64,000 nucleotides of DNA from JAAXVQ01 sp964604705 (GTDB lineage Bacteria; Oederibacteriota; JAAXVQ01): positions 226,534 through 290,533 of the forward strand of contig CAZSAP010000005.1 of NCBI GenBank assembly GCA_964604705.1. Reading direction: 5' to 3'. Below are positions 25,224 to 33,412 of the stretch, piece by piece. The stretch's first letter is position 1; the number at the start of each line of letters is the position of its first letter. Below the pieces are notes generated by a model that worked only from the letters and a program-made list of their open reading frames with translations, searched no databases and was not told the origin of the DNA. Both the position numbers and the translations under genes were made by a program.

Positions 25224-28200
25224 ATGCCTACCAAAATTTTAAGTTGGTCCCACTTAAATCAAATCAGAGATCAAGCTAAGTCGGGCGTTGAACTAAGAAC
25301 AGGTCCGGTCTCAAAGCGCATTGGGAAAGAACGGGTACATATTCTTATTTGCGCAGGGGCCGGATGTGTTGCCTCCGGATCATTGGATGTAAGTGCGGCT
25401 TTTCGAGCTGAACTTAATAAACGCGGGATGCATGAAAGTGCAGCGGTGGTTGAAACCGGTTGCCAAGGGCCTTGTGTGGTTGGCCCTGTCTTAGTCATTT
25501 ATCCAGAAGGGGTTTTTTACCAAAATGTGAAACCCAAAGATGTCTCTGAGATTGTTGAGGAACATCTGTGCAAAGGCCACATTGTAGAACGTCTAGTATA
25601 TATGCATCCGGCATCCGGCAAAGCAATTCCCAAAATGCTGGATATTCCTTTTTTCCAAAAACAAGCCAAATTGGTTTTACGAAATTGTGGCGCGATTGAT
25701 CCGCTTCGGATTGAGGAATATATCGCGCGTGATGGGTATCAAGCCTTGGCTAGGACATTGGACTCGCTCACGCCGGATAAAGTAATTGAAGAAGTCAAGC
25801 GTTCGGGACTACGTGGGCGTGGAGGGGCAGGTTTCTTAACGGGGTTGAAGTGGAGCTTGACGCGTAAGGCGGAAGGCACAATTAAGTATGTTTTATGCAA
25901 TGCTGATGAAGGCGATCCAGGAGCATTCATGGATCGCAGTGTTTTAGAAGGTGATCCGCATAGCGTTATTGAAGGGATGGCTTTGGCGGCTTTTTCCATT
26001 GGTGCTTCTCGAGGATTTGTGTATGTGCGAGCCGAATATCCTTTGGCGGTTGAACGTTTAGGGAAAGCTTTGGAACATGCTCACGTATATGGCTTGTTGG
26101 GTGAAAATATTTTAGGGACAGGTTTCACTTTTGATCTCGAAATACGCATGGGCTCAGGAGCGTTTGTGTGTGGTGAAGAAACTGCGTTAATGACGTCCAT
26201 CGAAGGTCACCGTGGGGAGCCTCGTCCACGTCCTCCGTTCCCAGCGCAAAAAGGATTGTGGGGAAAACCTAGCCTTTTAAACAACGTTGAAACCTATGCC
26301 AATATTCCACTCATTCTTTTGAACGGAGCGGATCAATTTGCACGTCTGGGAACAGAGAAGAGTAAAGGGACTAAAGTGTTTGCTTTGGCAGGCGCAGTTA
26401 CAAATACCGGCTTGGTTGAGGTCCCCATAGGAACTCCGTTGGGGGAAATTATTTATGACATTGGGGGGGGCGTTCCTGATGGTAAAAAATTTAAAGCGGC
26501 CCAAATCGGTGGGCCGTCGGGTGGCTGCATTCCAAAGGAATGCCTTAATGTCGCTGTAGATTATGAAACCTTAACTGAACTTGGTGCGATTATGGGATCG
26601 GGTGGTTTGGTGGTTATGGACGAAGATAGTTGTATGGTCGATGTGGCTCGTTTTTTTCTCGATTTTGTTCAGGATGAGTCCTGTGGCAAATGTGCTCCTT
26701 GTCGTATAGGAACTAAGCGGATGTTGGAAATTGTAACGAGGATTTGCGATGGTAAAGGAGAAATGAGCGACATTGATAAGTTAATCGAACTCGGAAATCA
26801 GATCAAGGATACGGCTTTATGTGGGTTGGGACAAACAGCACCCAACCCTGTGCTTTCGACGCTTCGTCATTTTAAGGATGAATACATTGCGCATATACGT
26901 GATAAGCATTGTCCGGCTGGAACATGTGCTGCTTTGGTGCGTGCATCCTGTCAAAGTGCTTGTCCGGCAGGTGTTTATGTACCAGGGTTTGTCTCGCTTA
27001 TTGGCGAGAAGCGTTACGCAGAAGCCTTACGTGTGCATCGCCAGAAAAATCCGTTTGCTTCTATTTGCGCACGCGTTTGTTTTCATACTTGTGAAGGAAA
27101 ATGTCGGCGTGGAAGCTTGGATGGCGCGGTTGCAATCCGAGGACTAAAACGCTTTATGGTCGAACAAGAAGTAACCTTGCAGTTGCCGGAGATACATGAA
27201 AATGCAGTCAATGCTCGACGTAAAATTGCGATAGTTGGAGCTGGTCCGGCGGGATTGTCGTGTGCGTATTTCTTGAGCAGACTTGGGTATCATCCGCAAA
27301 TCTTTGAAGCGGCACCACGTCCGGGCGGAATGCTGGTTCAAACCATTCCTGCTTACCGGCTTCCGCGAGAAGAAGTTGCACGTGAAGTACGCATGATTGA
27401 ACGGATGGGGGTTGAAATCGAGACCGATAAAGTTTTGGGGCGGGATTTTACATTGCCTCAATTAAAAGAGCAGGGTTATGAAGCGGTTTTTCTGGCCATG
27501 GGGGCACCGGAGGGTGTACGTCTTGGCATAACTGGAGAAGATGCTGCGGGAGTAATTGAAGCCATTGATTTTTTACGCGAGTACAATATTCGCGGATCCG
27601 TCCCTATTGGAAAAAAAGTGGTGGTCATTGGCGGGGGCAATGCGGCTATGGATGCCGCGCGAACCTCGTTGCGTTTAGGAGCGGAGTCGGTCACTATTTT
27701 ATACAGACGCACACATGCCGAAATGCCTGCATACAAAGAGGAAGTCGATGAAGCTGAACGTGAAGGTGTACGGATTGAATGTTTGGTTGCTCCAGTCGAA
27801 ATATCTGTACGTCAAGGTCGGGTTTGTGGTGTTCTTTGTCGGCATATGACCTTGGGTGAATTTGACCGTACAGGACGTCGACGCCCCATTGCCGAGAGTG
27901 ATAGTGACTTCACGGAAGATGCCGATCAAGTGATTGTGGCAATCGGTCAACAATTGGATGCCGCCAAACTCTTCGGAGATTTTCCTGTTCTCATGAACCG
28001 CCAAAAGTTTATCGAGGTGAATCCAGTCACACAACAAACGTCACAACCATGGGTTTTTGCCGGCGGAGATGCCGTCACAGGTCCGTTTTCCGTTGTGGAA
28101 GCGGTTGCAGGGGGAGAAAAAGCTGCGGTGGGCATTGATTGGTATTTAACCGGAGCGCAACATGCATTTTGGCGTGAGGACCGAGAAGTGGATACTTTTT

Positions 28201-28382
28201 TTGATCCAGATGCCGATCCGGTGCAATCGCCGCGTGCGGAAATGCACTTAATCCCTGTGGCTCGGCGGCGTAATAACTTTTCAGAGGTTGAATTGCCTTT
28301 TTCCGAGACAGTCGCCTTACATGAAGCCAAACGGTGTCTGCGCTGTGATTATCGCGGCGAATGTGTCGTCGTGTCCAAGTAA
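25224..28382 (+). CDS. hydB: HydB (NuoF-like) fused to a GltD/NfnB-like FAD-NAD(P)H oxidoreductase
   Basis: A 1052-residue fusion. Residues 35-120 are a thioredoxin-like [2Fe-2S] domain (Cys43, Cys48, Cys80, Cys84). Residues about 150-555 are NuoF: FMN/NADH-binding GRGGAGF (198-204) and NADEGDPGAF (226-235), and a [4Fe-4S] site with Cys487, Cys490, Cys493 and Cys533. Instead of the usual two C-terminal ferredoxin clusters, CPAG at 563 leads into a GltD-type domain. That domain has an N-terminal Fe-S part (Cys576, 580, 615, 619, 623, 627), FAD-binding GAGPAG (672-677) and a second Rossmann motif GGGNAAMDAA (803-812) followed by YRRTHAEMPA, typical of NADPH-linked GltD/NfnB. The protein therefore has two pyridine-nucleotide sites. 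It probably links H2, NAD(H) and NADP(H). Confidence 0.93.
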   Translation: MPTKILSWSHLNQIRDQAKSGVELRTGPVSKRIGKERVHILICAGAGCVASGSLDVSAAFRAELNKRGMHESAAVVETGCQGPCVVGPVLVIYPEGVFYQNVKPKDVSEIVEEHLCKGHIVERLVYMHPASGKAIPKMLDIPFFQKQAKLVLRNCGAIDPLRIEEYIARDGYQALARTLDSLTPDKVIEEVKRSGLRGRGGAGFLTGLKWSLTRKAEGTIKYVLCNADEGDPGAFMDRSVLEGDPHSVIEGMALAAFSIGASRGFVYVRAEYPLAVERLGKALEHAHVYGLLGENILGTGFTFDLEIRMGSGAFVCGEETALMTSIEGHRGEPRPRPPFPAQKGLWGKPSLLNNVETYANIPLILLNGADQFARLGTEKSKGTKVFALAGAVTNTGLVEVPIGTPLGEIIYDIGGGVPDGKKFKAAQIGGPSGGCIPKECLNVAVDYETLTELGAIMGSGGLVVMDEDSCMVDVARFFLDFVQDESCGKCAPCRIGTKRMLEIVTRICDGKGEMSDIDKLIELGNQIKDTALCGLGQTAPNPVLSTLRHFKDEYIAHIRDKHCPAGTCAALVRASCQSACPAGVYVPGFVSLIGEKRYAEALRVHRQKNPFASICARVCFHTCEGKCRRGSLDGAVAIRGLKRFMVEQEVTLQLPEIHENAVNARRKIAIVGAGPAGLSCAYFLSRLGYHPQIFEAAPRPGGMLVQTIPAYRLPREEVAREVRMIERMGVEIETDKVLGRDFTLPQLKEQGYEAVFLAMGAPEGVRLGITGEDAAGVIEAIDFLREYNIRGSVPIGKKVVVIGGGNAAMDAARTSLRLGAESVTILYRRTHAEMPAYKEEVDEAEREGVRIECLVAPVEISVRQGRVCGVLCRHMTLGEFDRTGRRRPIAESDSDFTEDADQVIVAIGQQLDAAKLFGDFPVLMNRQKFIEVNPVTQQTSQPWVFAGGDAVTGPFSVVEAVAGGEKAAVGIDWYLTGAQHAFWREDREVDTFFDPDADPVQSPRAEMHLIPVARRRNNFSEVELPFSETVALHEAKRCLRCDYRGECVVVSK

Positions 28383-28394
28383 CGGGAGGAACTG

Positions 28395-30167
28395 ATGCCA
28401 ACGCTGACTATTGATAACCGCGAAATTACGGTTCAAGAAGGAAGTACGGTTTTGGAAGCTGCGCGTCAGATTGGGGTACGCATACCTACTCTGTGTCGTC
28501 AAGAGGGGCATCCACCTCTCGGAGCCTGCCGCGTTTGTCTTGTGGAAGTTGAAGGCGCTAAAACGTTGGTCGCCTCCTGTGCGATGCCTGTAACAGAAAA
28601 AATGATTGTCCATACCAATACGCGTAGAGTTCGTGAAGCTCGACGTACGGTTGTGGAATTGCTGCTTTCGGACCACGCTGGCGACTGCAAAACATGCACC
28701 CGAGGAGATGATTGTGAACTGCAAGCCTTGGCCCGAGAGCTGGGGATTCGCGAATTGCGCTACACTGGGGAGCAAAGTATCAAACAAGAAGATATTAGTA
28801 CTCCGGCGCTGGTAAGGGATTCGGCCAAGTGTATTCTATGTCGTCGCTGTGTTTTAGCCTGCAATCAAGTTCAAGGCGTGGGCGCGCTTTTCCCGCAGAA
28901 TCGCGGTTTTAAGACTCTGGTGGGTCCGGCGTTTAAAGGAAATCTCGAAAGTGTTGCGTGTGTTCAGTGCGGGCAATGCGCAGCCGTATGTCCGGTGGGC
29001 GCTATTATTGAGAATGATCATATTGAACGGGTTTGGTCGGCGTTGGACAATCCCAAGCTTCATGTCATTGTGCAAACAGCGCCGGCGATTCGAGCTGCAC
29101 TGGGCGAGTGTTTTGGCTACCCACCCGGAACTAGGGTTACGGGCAAGATGGTCACGGCCCTGCGGCGCTTGGGCTTCAATGATGTCTTTGATACCAATTT
29201 TACGGCTGATTTAACCATTCTTGAGGAAGGGACCGAGTTGTTGGTCCGGCTTAAAAAGGCTTTGGTTGAAAAAACACCGGTTGCCTTGCCTATGTTTACC
29301 AGCTGCAGTCCGGGCTGGATTAAATTTGCGGAATATTTTTACCCTGAGTTTTTACCCAACCTTTCCACCTGCAAGTCACCTCAGCAAATGTTTGGTGCCT
29401 TAGCCAAGACCTATTATGCGGAAAAAATTGGCAAGCGCCCGGAAGATATTTATGTGGTTTCGGTGATGCCATGCACGGCCAAAAAATTTGAAGCTCAACG
29501 TCCAGAGATGCACAGCAGTGGGGTTCAGGATGTCGATGCCGTGCTTACGACACGAGAATTGGCAACCATGATCAAAGGTGCAGGCATTGATTTCCTGGCC
29601 CTTCCGGATACACCTATGGACGCACCGTTGGGAATGTCCTCGGGAGCGGCCGATATTTTTGCGAATACCGGTGGAGTTATGGAAGCTGCACTGCGCACGG
29701 CTTATGAACTGGTGACGGGAGAGCCGTTTCCCTTTGAGAACCTCCATGTAACGGCCATAGAAGGCCTTGAGGGGGTTAAAGAGGCTTCGGTGGAAATTAC
29801 CCGAACGGTTCCTGATTGGAGTTTCCTGAAAGGGCAAACCCTACGTGTGGCTGTAGCCCATGGCTTAGGTAACGCCCGGAAGCTTATGGAGCGTATTAAA
29901 AGCGGGGAAGCCCAGTATCATTTTGTTGAGATCATGACTTGCCCAGGAGGTTGCATCGGCGGTGGTGGTCAACCCCGCATGACCAACGATGACATTCGCA
30001 AAGCGAGAATTCGCGCCATTTATGAGGAAGACGAAGGGAAGACGTTGCGCAAGTCGCATGAAAACCCGGCAGTTCAGGAAATCTACAAGGTGTTTTTAAA
30101 AGCCCCGTTGGGTGAAAAATCGCATCATTTGTTGCATACCAAATATACATCTCGTTCGTGTGTGTAA
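28395..30167 (+). CDS. hydA: [FeFe] hydrogenase catalytic subunit HydA
   Basis: A 590-residue catalytic subunit. A plant-type [2Fe-2S] domain (Cys34, 45, 48, 62) is followed by the His-Cys3 [4Fe-4S] site (His94, Cys98, 101, 107) and two ferredoxin clusters (Cys146/149/152/156 and Cys189/192/195/199). The H-cluster motifs are L1 TSCSPGW (Cys304), L2 MPCTAKKFE (Cys360) and L3 TCPGGCIGGGGQP (Cys516, Cys520). Position 305, a Cys in the clostridial CpI-type enzymes, is Ser here. The modular layout matches the HydA/HndD subunit of multimeric NAD(P)-linked enzymes. A strong terminator follows the stop, ending the operon. Confidence 0.97.
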   Translation: MPTLTIDNREITVQEGSTVLEAARQIGVRIPTLCRQEGHPPLGACRVCLVEVEGAKTLVASCAMPVTEKMIVHTNTRRVREARRTVVELLLSDHAGDCKTCTRGDDCELQALARELGIRELRYTGEQSIKQEDISTPALVRDSAKCILCRRCVLACNQVQGVGALFPQNRGFKTLVGPAFKGNLESVACVQCGQCAAVCPVGAIIENDHIERVWSALDNPKLHVIVQTAPAIRAALGECFGYPPGTRVTGKMVTALRRLGFNDVFDTNFTADLTILEEGTELLVRLKKALVEKTPVALPMFTSCSPGWIKFAEYFYPEFLPNLSTCKSPQQMFGALAKTYYAEKIGKRPEDIYVVSVMPCTAKKFEAQRPEMHSSGVQDVDAVLTTRELATMIKGAGIDFLALPDTPMDAPLGMSSGAADIFANTGGVMEAALRTAYELVTGEPFPFENLHVTAIEGLEGVKEASVEITRTVPDWSFLKGQTLRVAVAHGLGNARKLMERIKSGEAQYHFVEIMTCPGGCIGGGGQPRMTNDDIRKARIRAIYEEDEGKTLRKSHENPAVQEIYKVFLKAPLGEKSHHLLHTKYTSRSCV

Positions 30168-30182
30168 CCCTAGCAACCCATA

Positions 30183-30225
30183 AAAGCCCAATCGCTCACT
30201 AAAGGGTGAGGGATTGGGCTTTTTA
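30183..30225 (+). terminator. Rho-independent terminator of the hydCBA operon
   Basis: Sixteen bases after the hydA stop, AGCCCAATC-G-CTCAC (from 30185) pairs with GTGAG-G-GATTGGGCT across a six-base loop. One internal G/G mismatch interrupts the 14 paired bases. A TTTTT run ends the structure and an A-run precedes it, so it may also work in reverse. Confidence 0.92.
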
Positions 30226-30293
30226 TTGAACAGGCTCCTTTCAAGCTTTCGATTGATTATTCCCTCAAACATGGTAATTTATATCCTATTGGA

Positions 30294-30309
30294 CTTGATC
30301 TAGGTCAAG
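30294..30309. promoter_or_regulatory. FNR/CRP-type palindrome upstream of hydE
   Basis: The 16-base sequence CTTGATCTAGGTCAAG is palindromic except for one base pair, and its core TTGAT-CTAG-GTCAA differs from the classic FNR box (TTGAT-N4-ATCAA) in one half-site base. It ends 36 bases before the hydE ATG, close to where a transcription start or operator would lie. Redox- or ligand-responsive control of the maturase operon is inferred; no CRP/FNR gene is in the window. Confidence 0.55.
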
Positions 30310-30345
30310 CGTAGTTTAGGATTTCCGTGATATAAGGGATGCATT

Positions 30346-31389
30346 ATGCTGGATTTGAACCTGCAGGTACAGGATGTGGAAGCATGGCTGCGCGAGAGCG
30401 ACGAAACAAAGCTAATGCAGCTTTGGGAGCGAGCCGATCGGATACGTCAAGCAACAGTTGGCAACGCAGTTTACTTTCGGGGGCTAATTGAGGTCTCCAA
30501 TCATTGTTTTCGAAGGTGCCTTTATTGCGGACTTCGAGGCGAGCGTACATCCATTGAGCGCTATCGCATGACCGATGAAGAAATTAAGACCTGTGTTTTA
30601 AGTGCCAAGAGTTTTGGCTATGGCACCGTGGTTTTACAATCGGGCGAAGATCCTGGATTGGAACCTGAACGGATCGCTGAATTGATCCGTTGGATAAAAC
30701 GCGAGGCTGGATTGGCGGTTACGCTTTCTTTGGGAGAGCAGAGTTACGAGGTGTTTCAACTGTGGAAAACAGCCGGCGCCAACCGCTATCTTTTGCGCAT
30801 TGAAACCACCGATGACAAACTCATGCAGGTCATTCACCCTGGGGAACCACATGGCTCTAGGAAGGCCAATATCGATCGTCTCTTTGACCTGGGATACGAA
30901 GTGGGGTCGGGAGTCATGGTGGGTATCCCGGGCCAAACATATGATATTTTAGCCAAGGATTTGACTTGGTTCAGAGACCGTAATTTTGACATGATTGGGA
31001 TTGGCCCTTATCTGGCTCATCCGGATACTCCTTTGGCATCCCATTCACGCGAGCATCCTGACCAGGTTCCTGACACCGAATTGACCACGCATAAAGCCGT
31101 GGCTCTAACCCGGATTCTGTGCCCGGAGGCCAATTTGCCTGCCACTACCGCCCTGGCTACGGTTAATAAAACCGATGGGCGAGAGCTGGCTTTAAAGCGT
31201 GGGGCCAATGTAGTAATGCCTAATTTAACGCCCGTTAAGTATCGTCGTCACTATGAAATCTATCCTTCCAAGGCCTGCATTGATGAGACTGCGGACATGT
31301 GTCAAAGTTGTTTGAAGGGGCGGATTCTGAGTATTGGCCGAGACATTGGGACTGGTCCGGGTGCGCGTAGACATAGAAACGAACCTTAA
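30346..31389 (+). CDS. hydE: [FeFe] hydrogenase maturase HydE (radical SAM)
   Basis: A 347-residue radical-SAM enzyme of the HydE/BioB/PylB group. The SAM cluster motif C-x3-C-x2-C is at Cys54, Cys58 and Cys61 (CFRRCLYCG). The C-terminal ACIDETADMCQSC has the C-x7-C-x2-C pattern of the accessory cluster known from Thermotoga HydE. YRMTDEEI, VVLQSGEDPG and GIPGQTYD are typical family segments. HydE acts on the iron-cysteine-CO-CN synthon made by HydG during H-cluster assembly. It begins a second hydrogenase operon after the hydA terminator. HydG itself is not in the window. Confidence 0.95.
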   Translation: MLDLNLQVQDVEAWLRESDETKLMQLWERADRIRQATVGNAVYFRGLIEVSNHCFRRCLYCGLRGERTSIERYRMTDEEIKTCVLSAKSFGYGTVVLQSGEDPGLEPERIAELIRWIKREAGLAVTLSLGEQSYEVFQLWKTAGANRYLLRIETTDDKLMQVIHPGEPHGSRKANIDRLFDLGYEVGSGVMVGIPGQTYDILAKDLTWFRDRNFDMIGIGPYLAHPDTPLASHSREHPDQVPDTELTTHKAVALTRILCPEANLPATTALATVNKTDGRELALKRGANVVMPNLTPVKYRRHYEIYPSKACIDETADMCQSCLKGRILSIGRDIGTGPGARRHRNEP

Positions 31390-31470
31390 AGTAAAGGTTT
31401 ATAAATATTATTAAAATATTCTTTTTAAATGAGTTACGAAGCATGCTTTAAGTCGGGCGGAGGTATGGTT

Positions 31471-32853
31471 GTGCGCATAGAACGGGATTTTTTAGGAGAA
31501 AAAACTATACCGGATGAAGCGCTTTGGGGCATTCATACCATGCGTGCGCAGGAGAATTTTCCGGTCTCGGGCCAGCGTGTACCTGAAGCACTTATCAGAG
31601 CTTTTGGCGATGTTAAGTTAGCCTGTGCTCGGGCAAATTATAAATTGGGTTACCTTCAAGAAACACTTTGTGAATATATTGAAAAAGCCTGTTTTGAAAT
31701 GCAATTGGGGGATTTAAGTCAATCGATTGTGGTGGATGCGTTTCAAGGTGGTGCTGGCACCAGTACCAACCTGAATGTTTGTGAAGTCTTGGCCAATCGC
31801 GTACTTGAATTGCAGGGACAGCCCCGTGGCCGCTATGACCTTTGCGATCCTATTGAACATATCAACCTACATCAATCGACCAACGACGTATATTCAACCG
31901 CTTTGCGTGTGGCGCTTTTAAAGGAGTTAAAGAAGTTAGAAGACGCAGTGAATGTTACCCAAGAGGTTTTTCAGGCTAAAGAGTCGGAGTACGCTGAAGT
32001 CTTAAAAATGGCTCGAACGGAATTAATGGATGCCGTGCCTATGACGTTTGGCCGCACGTTCGGCGCCTGGGCCGATGCCCTCAGTCGGGATCGTTGGCGT
32101 CTCTTTAAAGCCTCGGAGCGTTTGCGGGTTGTGAATTTGGGTGGGACCGCTATTGGAACCGGGATGGGCGCGCCTAAAAAGTATATATTCATGGCTACCG
32201 AGGAACTCAAGACGTTGACAGGGCTCCCGGTGGCGCGGGCGGAAAATTTGGTCGATGCCACCCAAAACCAAGATGTTTTAGTTGAAAGCATGGGTATGAT
32301 AAAGGCGCATGCTTCCAATTTAATGAAGATCGCCGGTGATCTGCGCTTGTTGGCCATGGGGCCGGCCGGCGGGATTGCCGAGTTGGAACTTCCGGCAGTA
32401 CAAGCGGGCTCGTCGCTCATGCCGGGCAAAGTCAACCCGGTTATTCCTGAAATGTTGGCTCAAGTGAGTGCGCAGGTAATTGCGTACGATCAAGCGGTTA
32501 CCTGGGCGGCAGCTTCGGGTCAATTGGAGTTGAATGCGTTTTTGCCTCTCGCGGCGTTTAACATGTTGGCGGCGTTGGACATGTTGACGCGGGCCAATCG
32601 ATTGCTGTGCGATCGTTTGTTGACGGGTTTGAAAGTAAGGGTCGATCGCTGTTCGCAATGGGTTTTTTCCGGGACGGCGGTTGCGACGGTCTTGGTGCCC
32701 AAAATAGGCTACCGTAAGGCAACGGATGTTGCGATACTCATGCAGCGCGAAGGGCTTGATTTGGTTGCGGCTGCCGAACGCGTGGCTGGGCTTAAGCCGG
32801 ACGAAGTGGCAGCGCTCTTGAAACCTGCGAAATTAAATGAATTGGGGTTTTAG
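31471..32853 (+). CDS. Aspartase/fumarase-superfamily lyase (AspA-like) in the H-cluster maturation operon
   Basis: A 460-residue lyase. The best start is GTG 31471, seven bases after GGAGG; ATG 31465 and 31429 are alternatives. Superfamily regions are present: QGGAGTSTNLNVCEVLANR, HQSTNDVYSTALRVA, DAVPMTFGRTFGAWADAL and the signature GSSLMPGKVNP (about 313-323) with the mobile catalytic loop Ser residues. The sequence departs from E. coli-type aspartase in several conserved stretches, for example GQLELNAFLP where aspartases have GQLQLNVMEP, so it belongs to a distinct subgroup. Its placement between hydE and hydF suggests a role in H-cluster assembly, perhaps release of ammonia from aspartate. 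That role is inference. Confidence 0.82.
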   Translation: MRIERDFLGEKTIPDEALWGIHTMRAQENFPVSGQRVPEALIRAFGDVKLACARANYKLGYLQETLCEYIEKACFEMQLGDLSQSIVVDAFQGGAGTSTNLNVCEVLANRVLELQGQPRGRYDLCDPIEHINLHQSTNDVYSTALRVALLKELKKLEDAVNVTQEVFQAKESEYAEVLKMARTELMDAVPMTFGRTFGAWADALSRDRWRLFKASERLRVVNLGGTAIGTGMGAPKKYIFMATEELKTLTGLPVARAENLVDATQNQDVLVESMGMIKAHASNLMKIAGDLRLLAMGPAGGIAELELPAVQAGSSLMPGKVNPVIPEMLAQVSAQVIAYDQAVTWAAASGQLELNAFLPLAAFNMLAALDMLTRANRLLCDRLLTGLKVRVDRCSQWVFSGTAVATVLVPKIGYRKATDVAILMQREGLDLVAAAERVAGLKPDEVAALLKPAKLNELGF

Positions 32854-33400
32854 CACCTTGACCACTAAAAAACGAATTTATGCCAAAAGGTGTAAACCTG
32901 AAGCCGATACCCAGGCCCATACGCAAAGGGCTTTAGACGAAACCTACATGCGTTTGGCAATCCAAGAATCGGCTAAAAGCGTCCAACGCGGTCAAACGCC
33001 GTTTGGCGCCGTCATTGTCCATCAAGGGAAAATTATCGCCGCTACCCATAATCAAGTCTGGAAACGGACCGATATAACGGCACATGCTGAAGTCATGGCC
33101 CTACGTCAGGCCTGTCGGAAGCTTAAGCAGTTGCATTTGACCGGGGCCACACTGTACTCCAGTTGTGAACCCTGTCCCATGTGTTTTGCCGCCAGCCATT
33201 GGGCCAGGATTTCACGAATCGTATTTGGGGCAACCATCGCGGATGCAGCGCATTTTGGGTTCAATGAACTGAAGATATCGGATCAAACCTTGATAAAGTT
33301 GGGACGGCTTAAGACCCGATTGGTGCCCGAGGTATTGCGGGCGGAAAGTGTCGCTGTGTTTAAGCTTTGGAAACAACAGCAACCTAAGAAAACATACTAA
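32837..33400 (+). CDS. Zinc-dependent cytidine/guanine deaminase-family protein
   Basis: A deaminase-superfamily protein of up to 187 residues. The zinc and catalytic residues are intact: HAE (His83, Glu85) and PCPMC (Cys113, Cys116). TPFGAVIVHQGKIIAATHN and ISRIVFGATIADAAHFGF fit the guanine deaminase (GuaD) subgroup better than the tRNA adenosine deaminase TadA; all these enzymes release ammonia. The start is uncertain: ATG 32837 overlaps the lyase gene by 17 bases, TTG 32858 lies just after its stop, and the domain proper begins near ATG 32948. Lying between the lyase and hydF, it is probably cotranscribed with the maturases. The actual substrate is not known. Confidence 0.8.
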   Translation: MNWGFSTLTTKKRIYAKRCKPEADTQAHTQRALDETYMRLAIQESAKSVQRGQTPFGAVIVHQGKIIAATHNQVWKRTDITAHAEVMALRQACRKLKQLHLTGATLYSSCEPCPMCFAASHWARISRIVFGATIADAAHFGFNELKISDQTLIKLGRLKTRLVPEVLRAESVAVFKLWKQQQPKKTY

Positions 33401-33412
33401 ATCATTCACGGG

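Noticed and set aside
25271..28401. Several minus-strand frames of 75-127 codons opposite hydB
   Set aside because: Shadows of the strongly coding + strand; Cys/Arg/Ser-rich with no ribosome sites.
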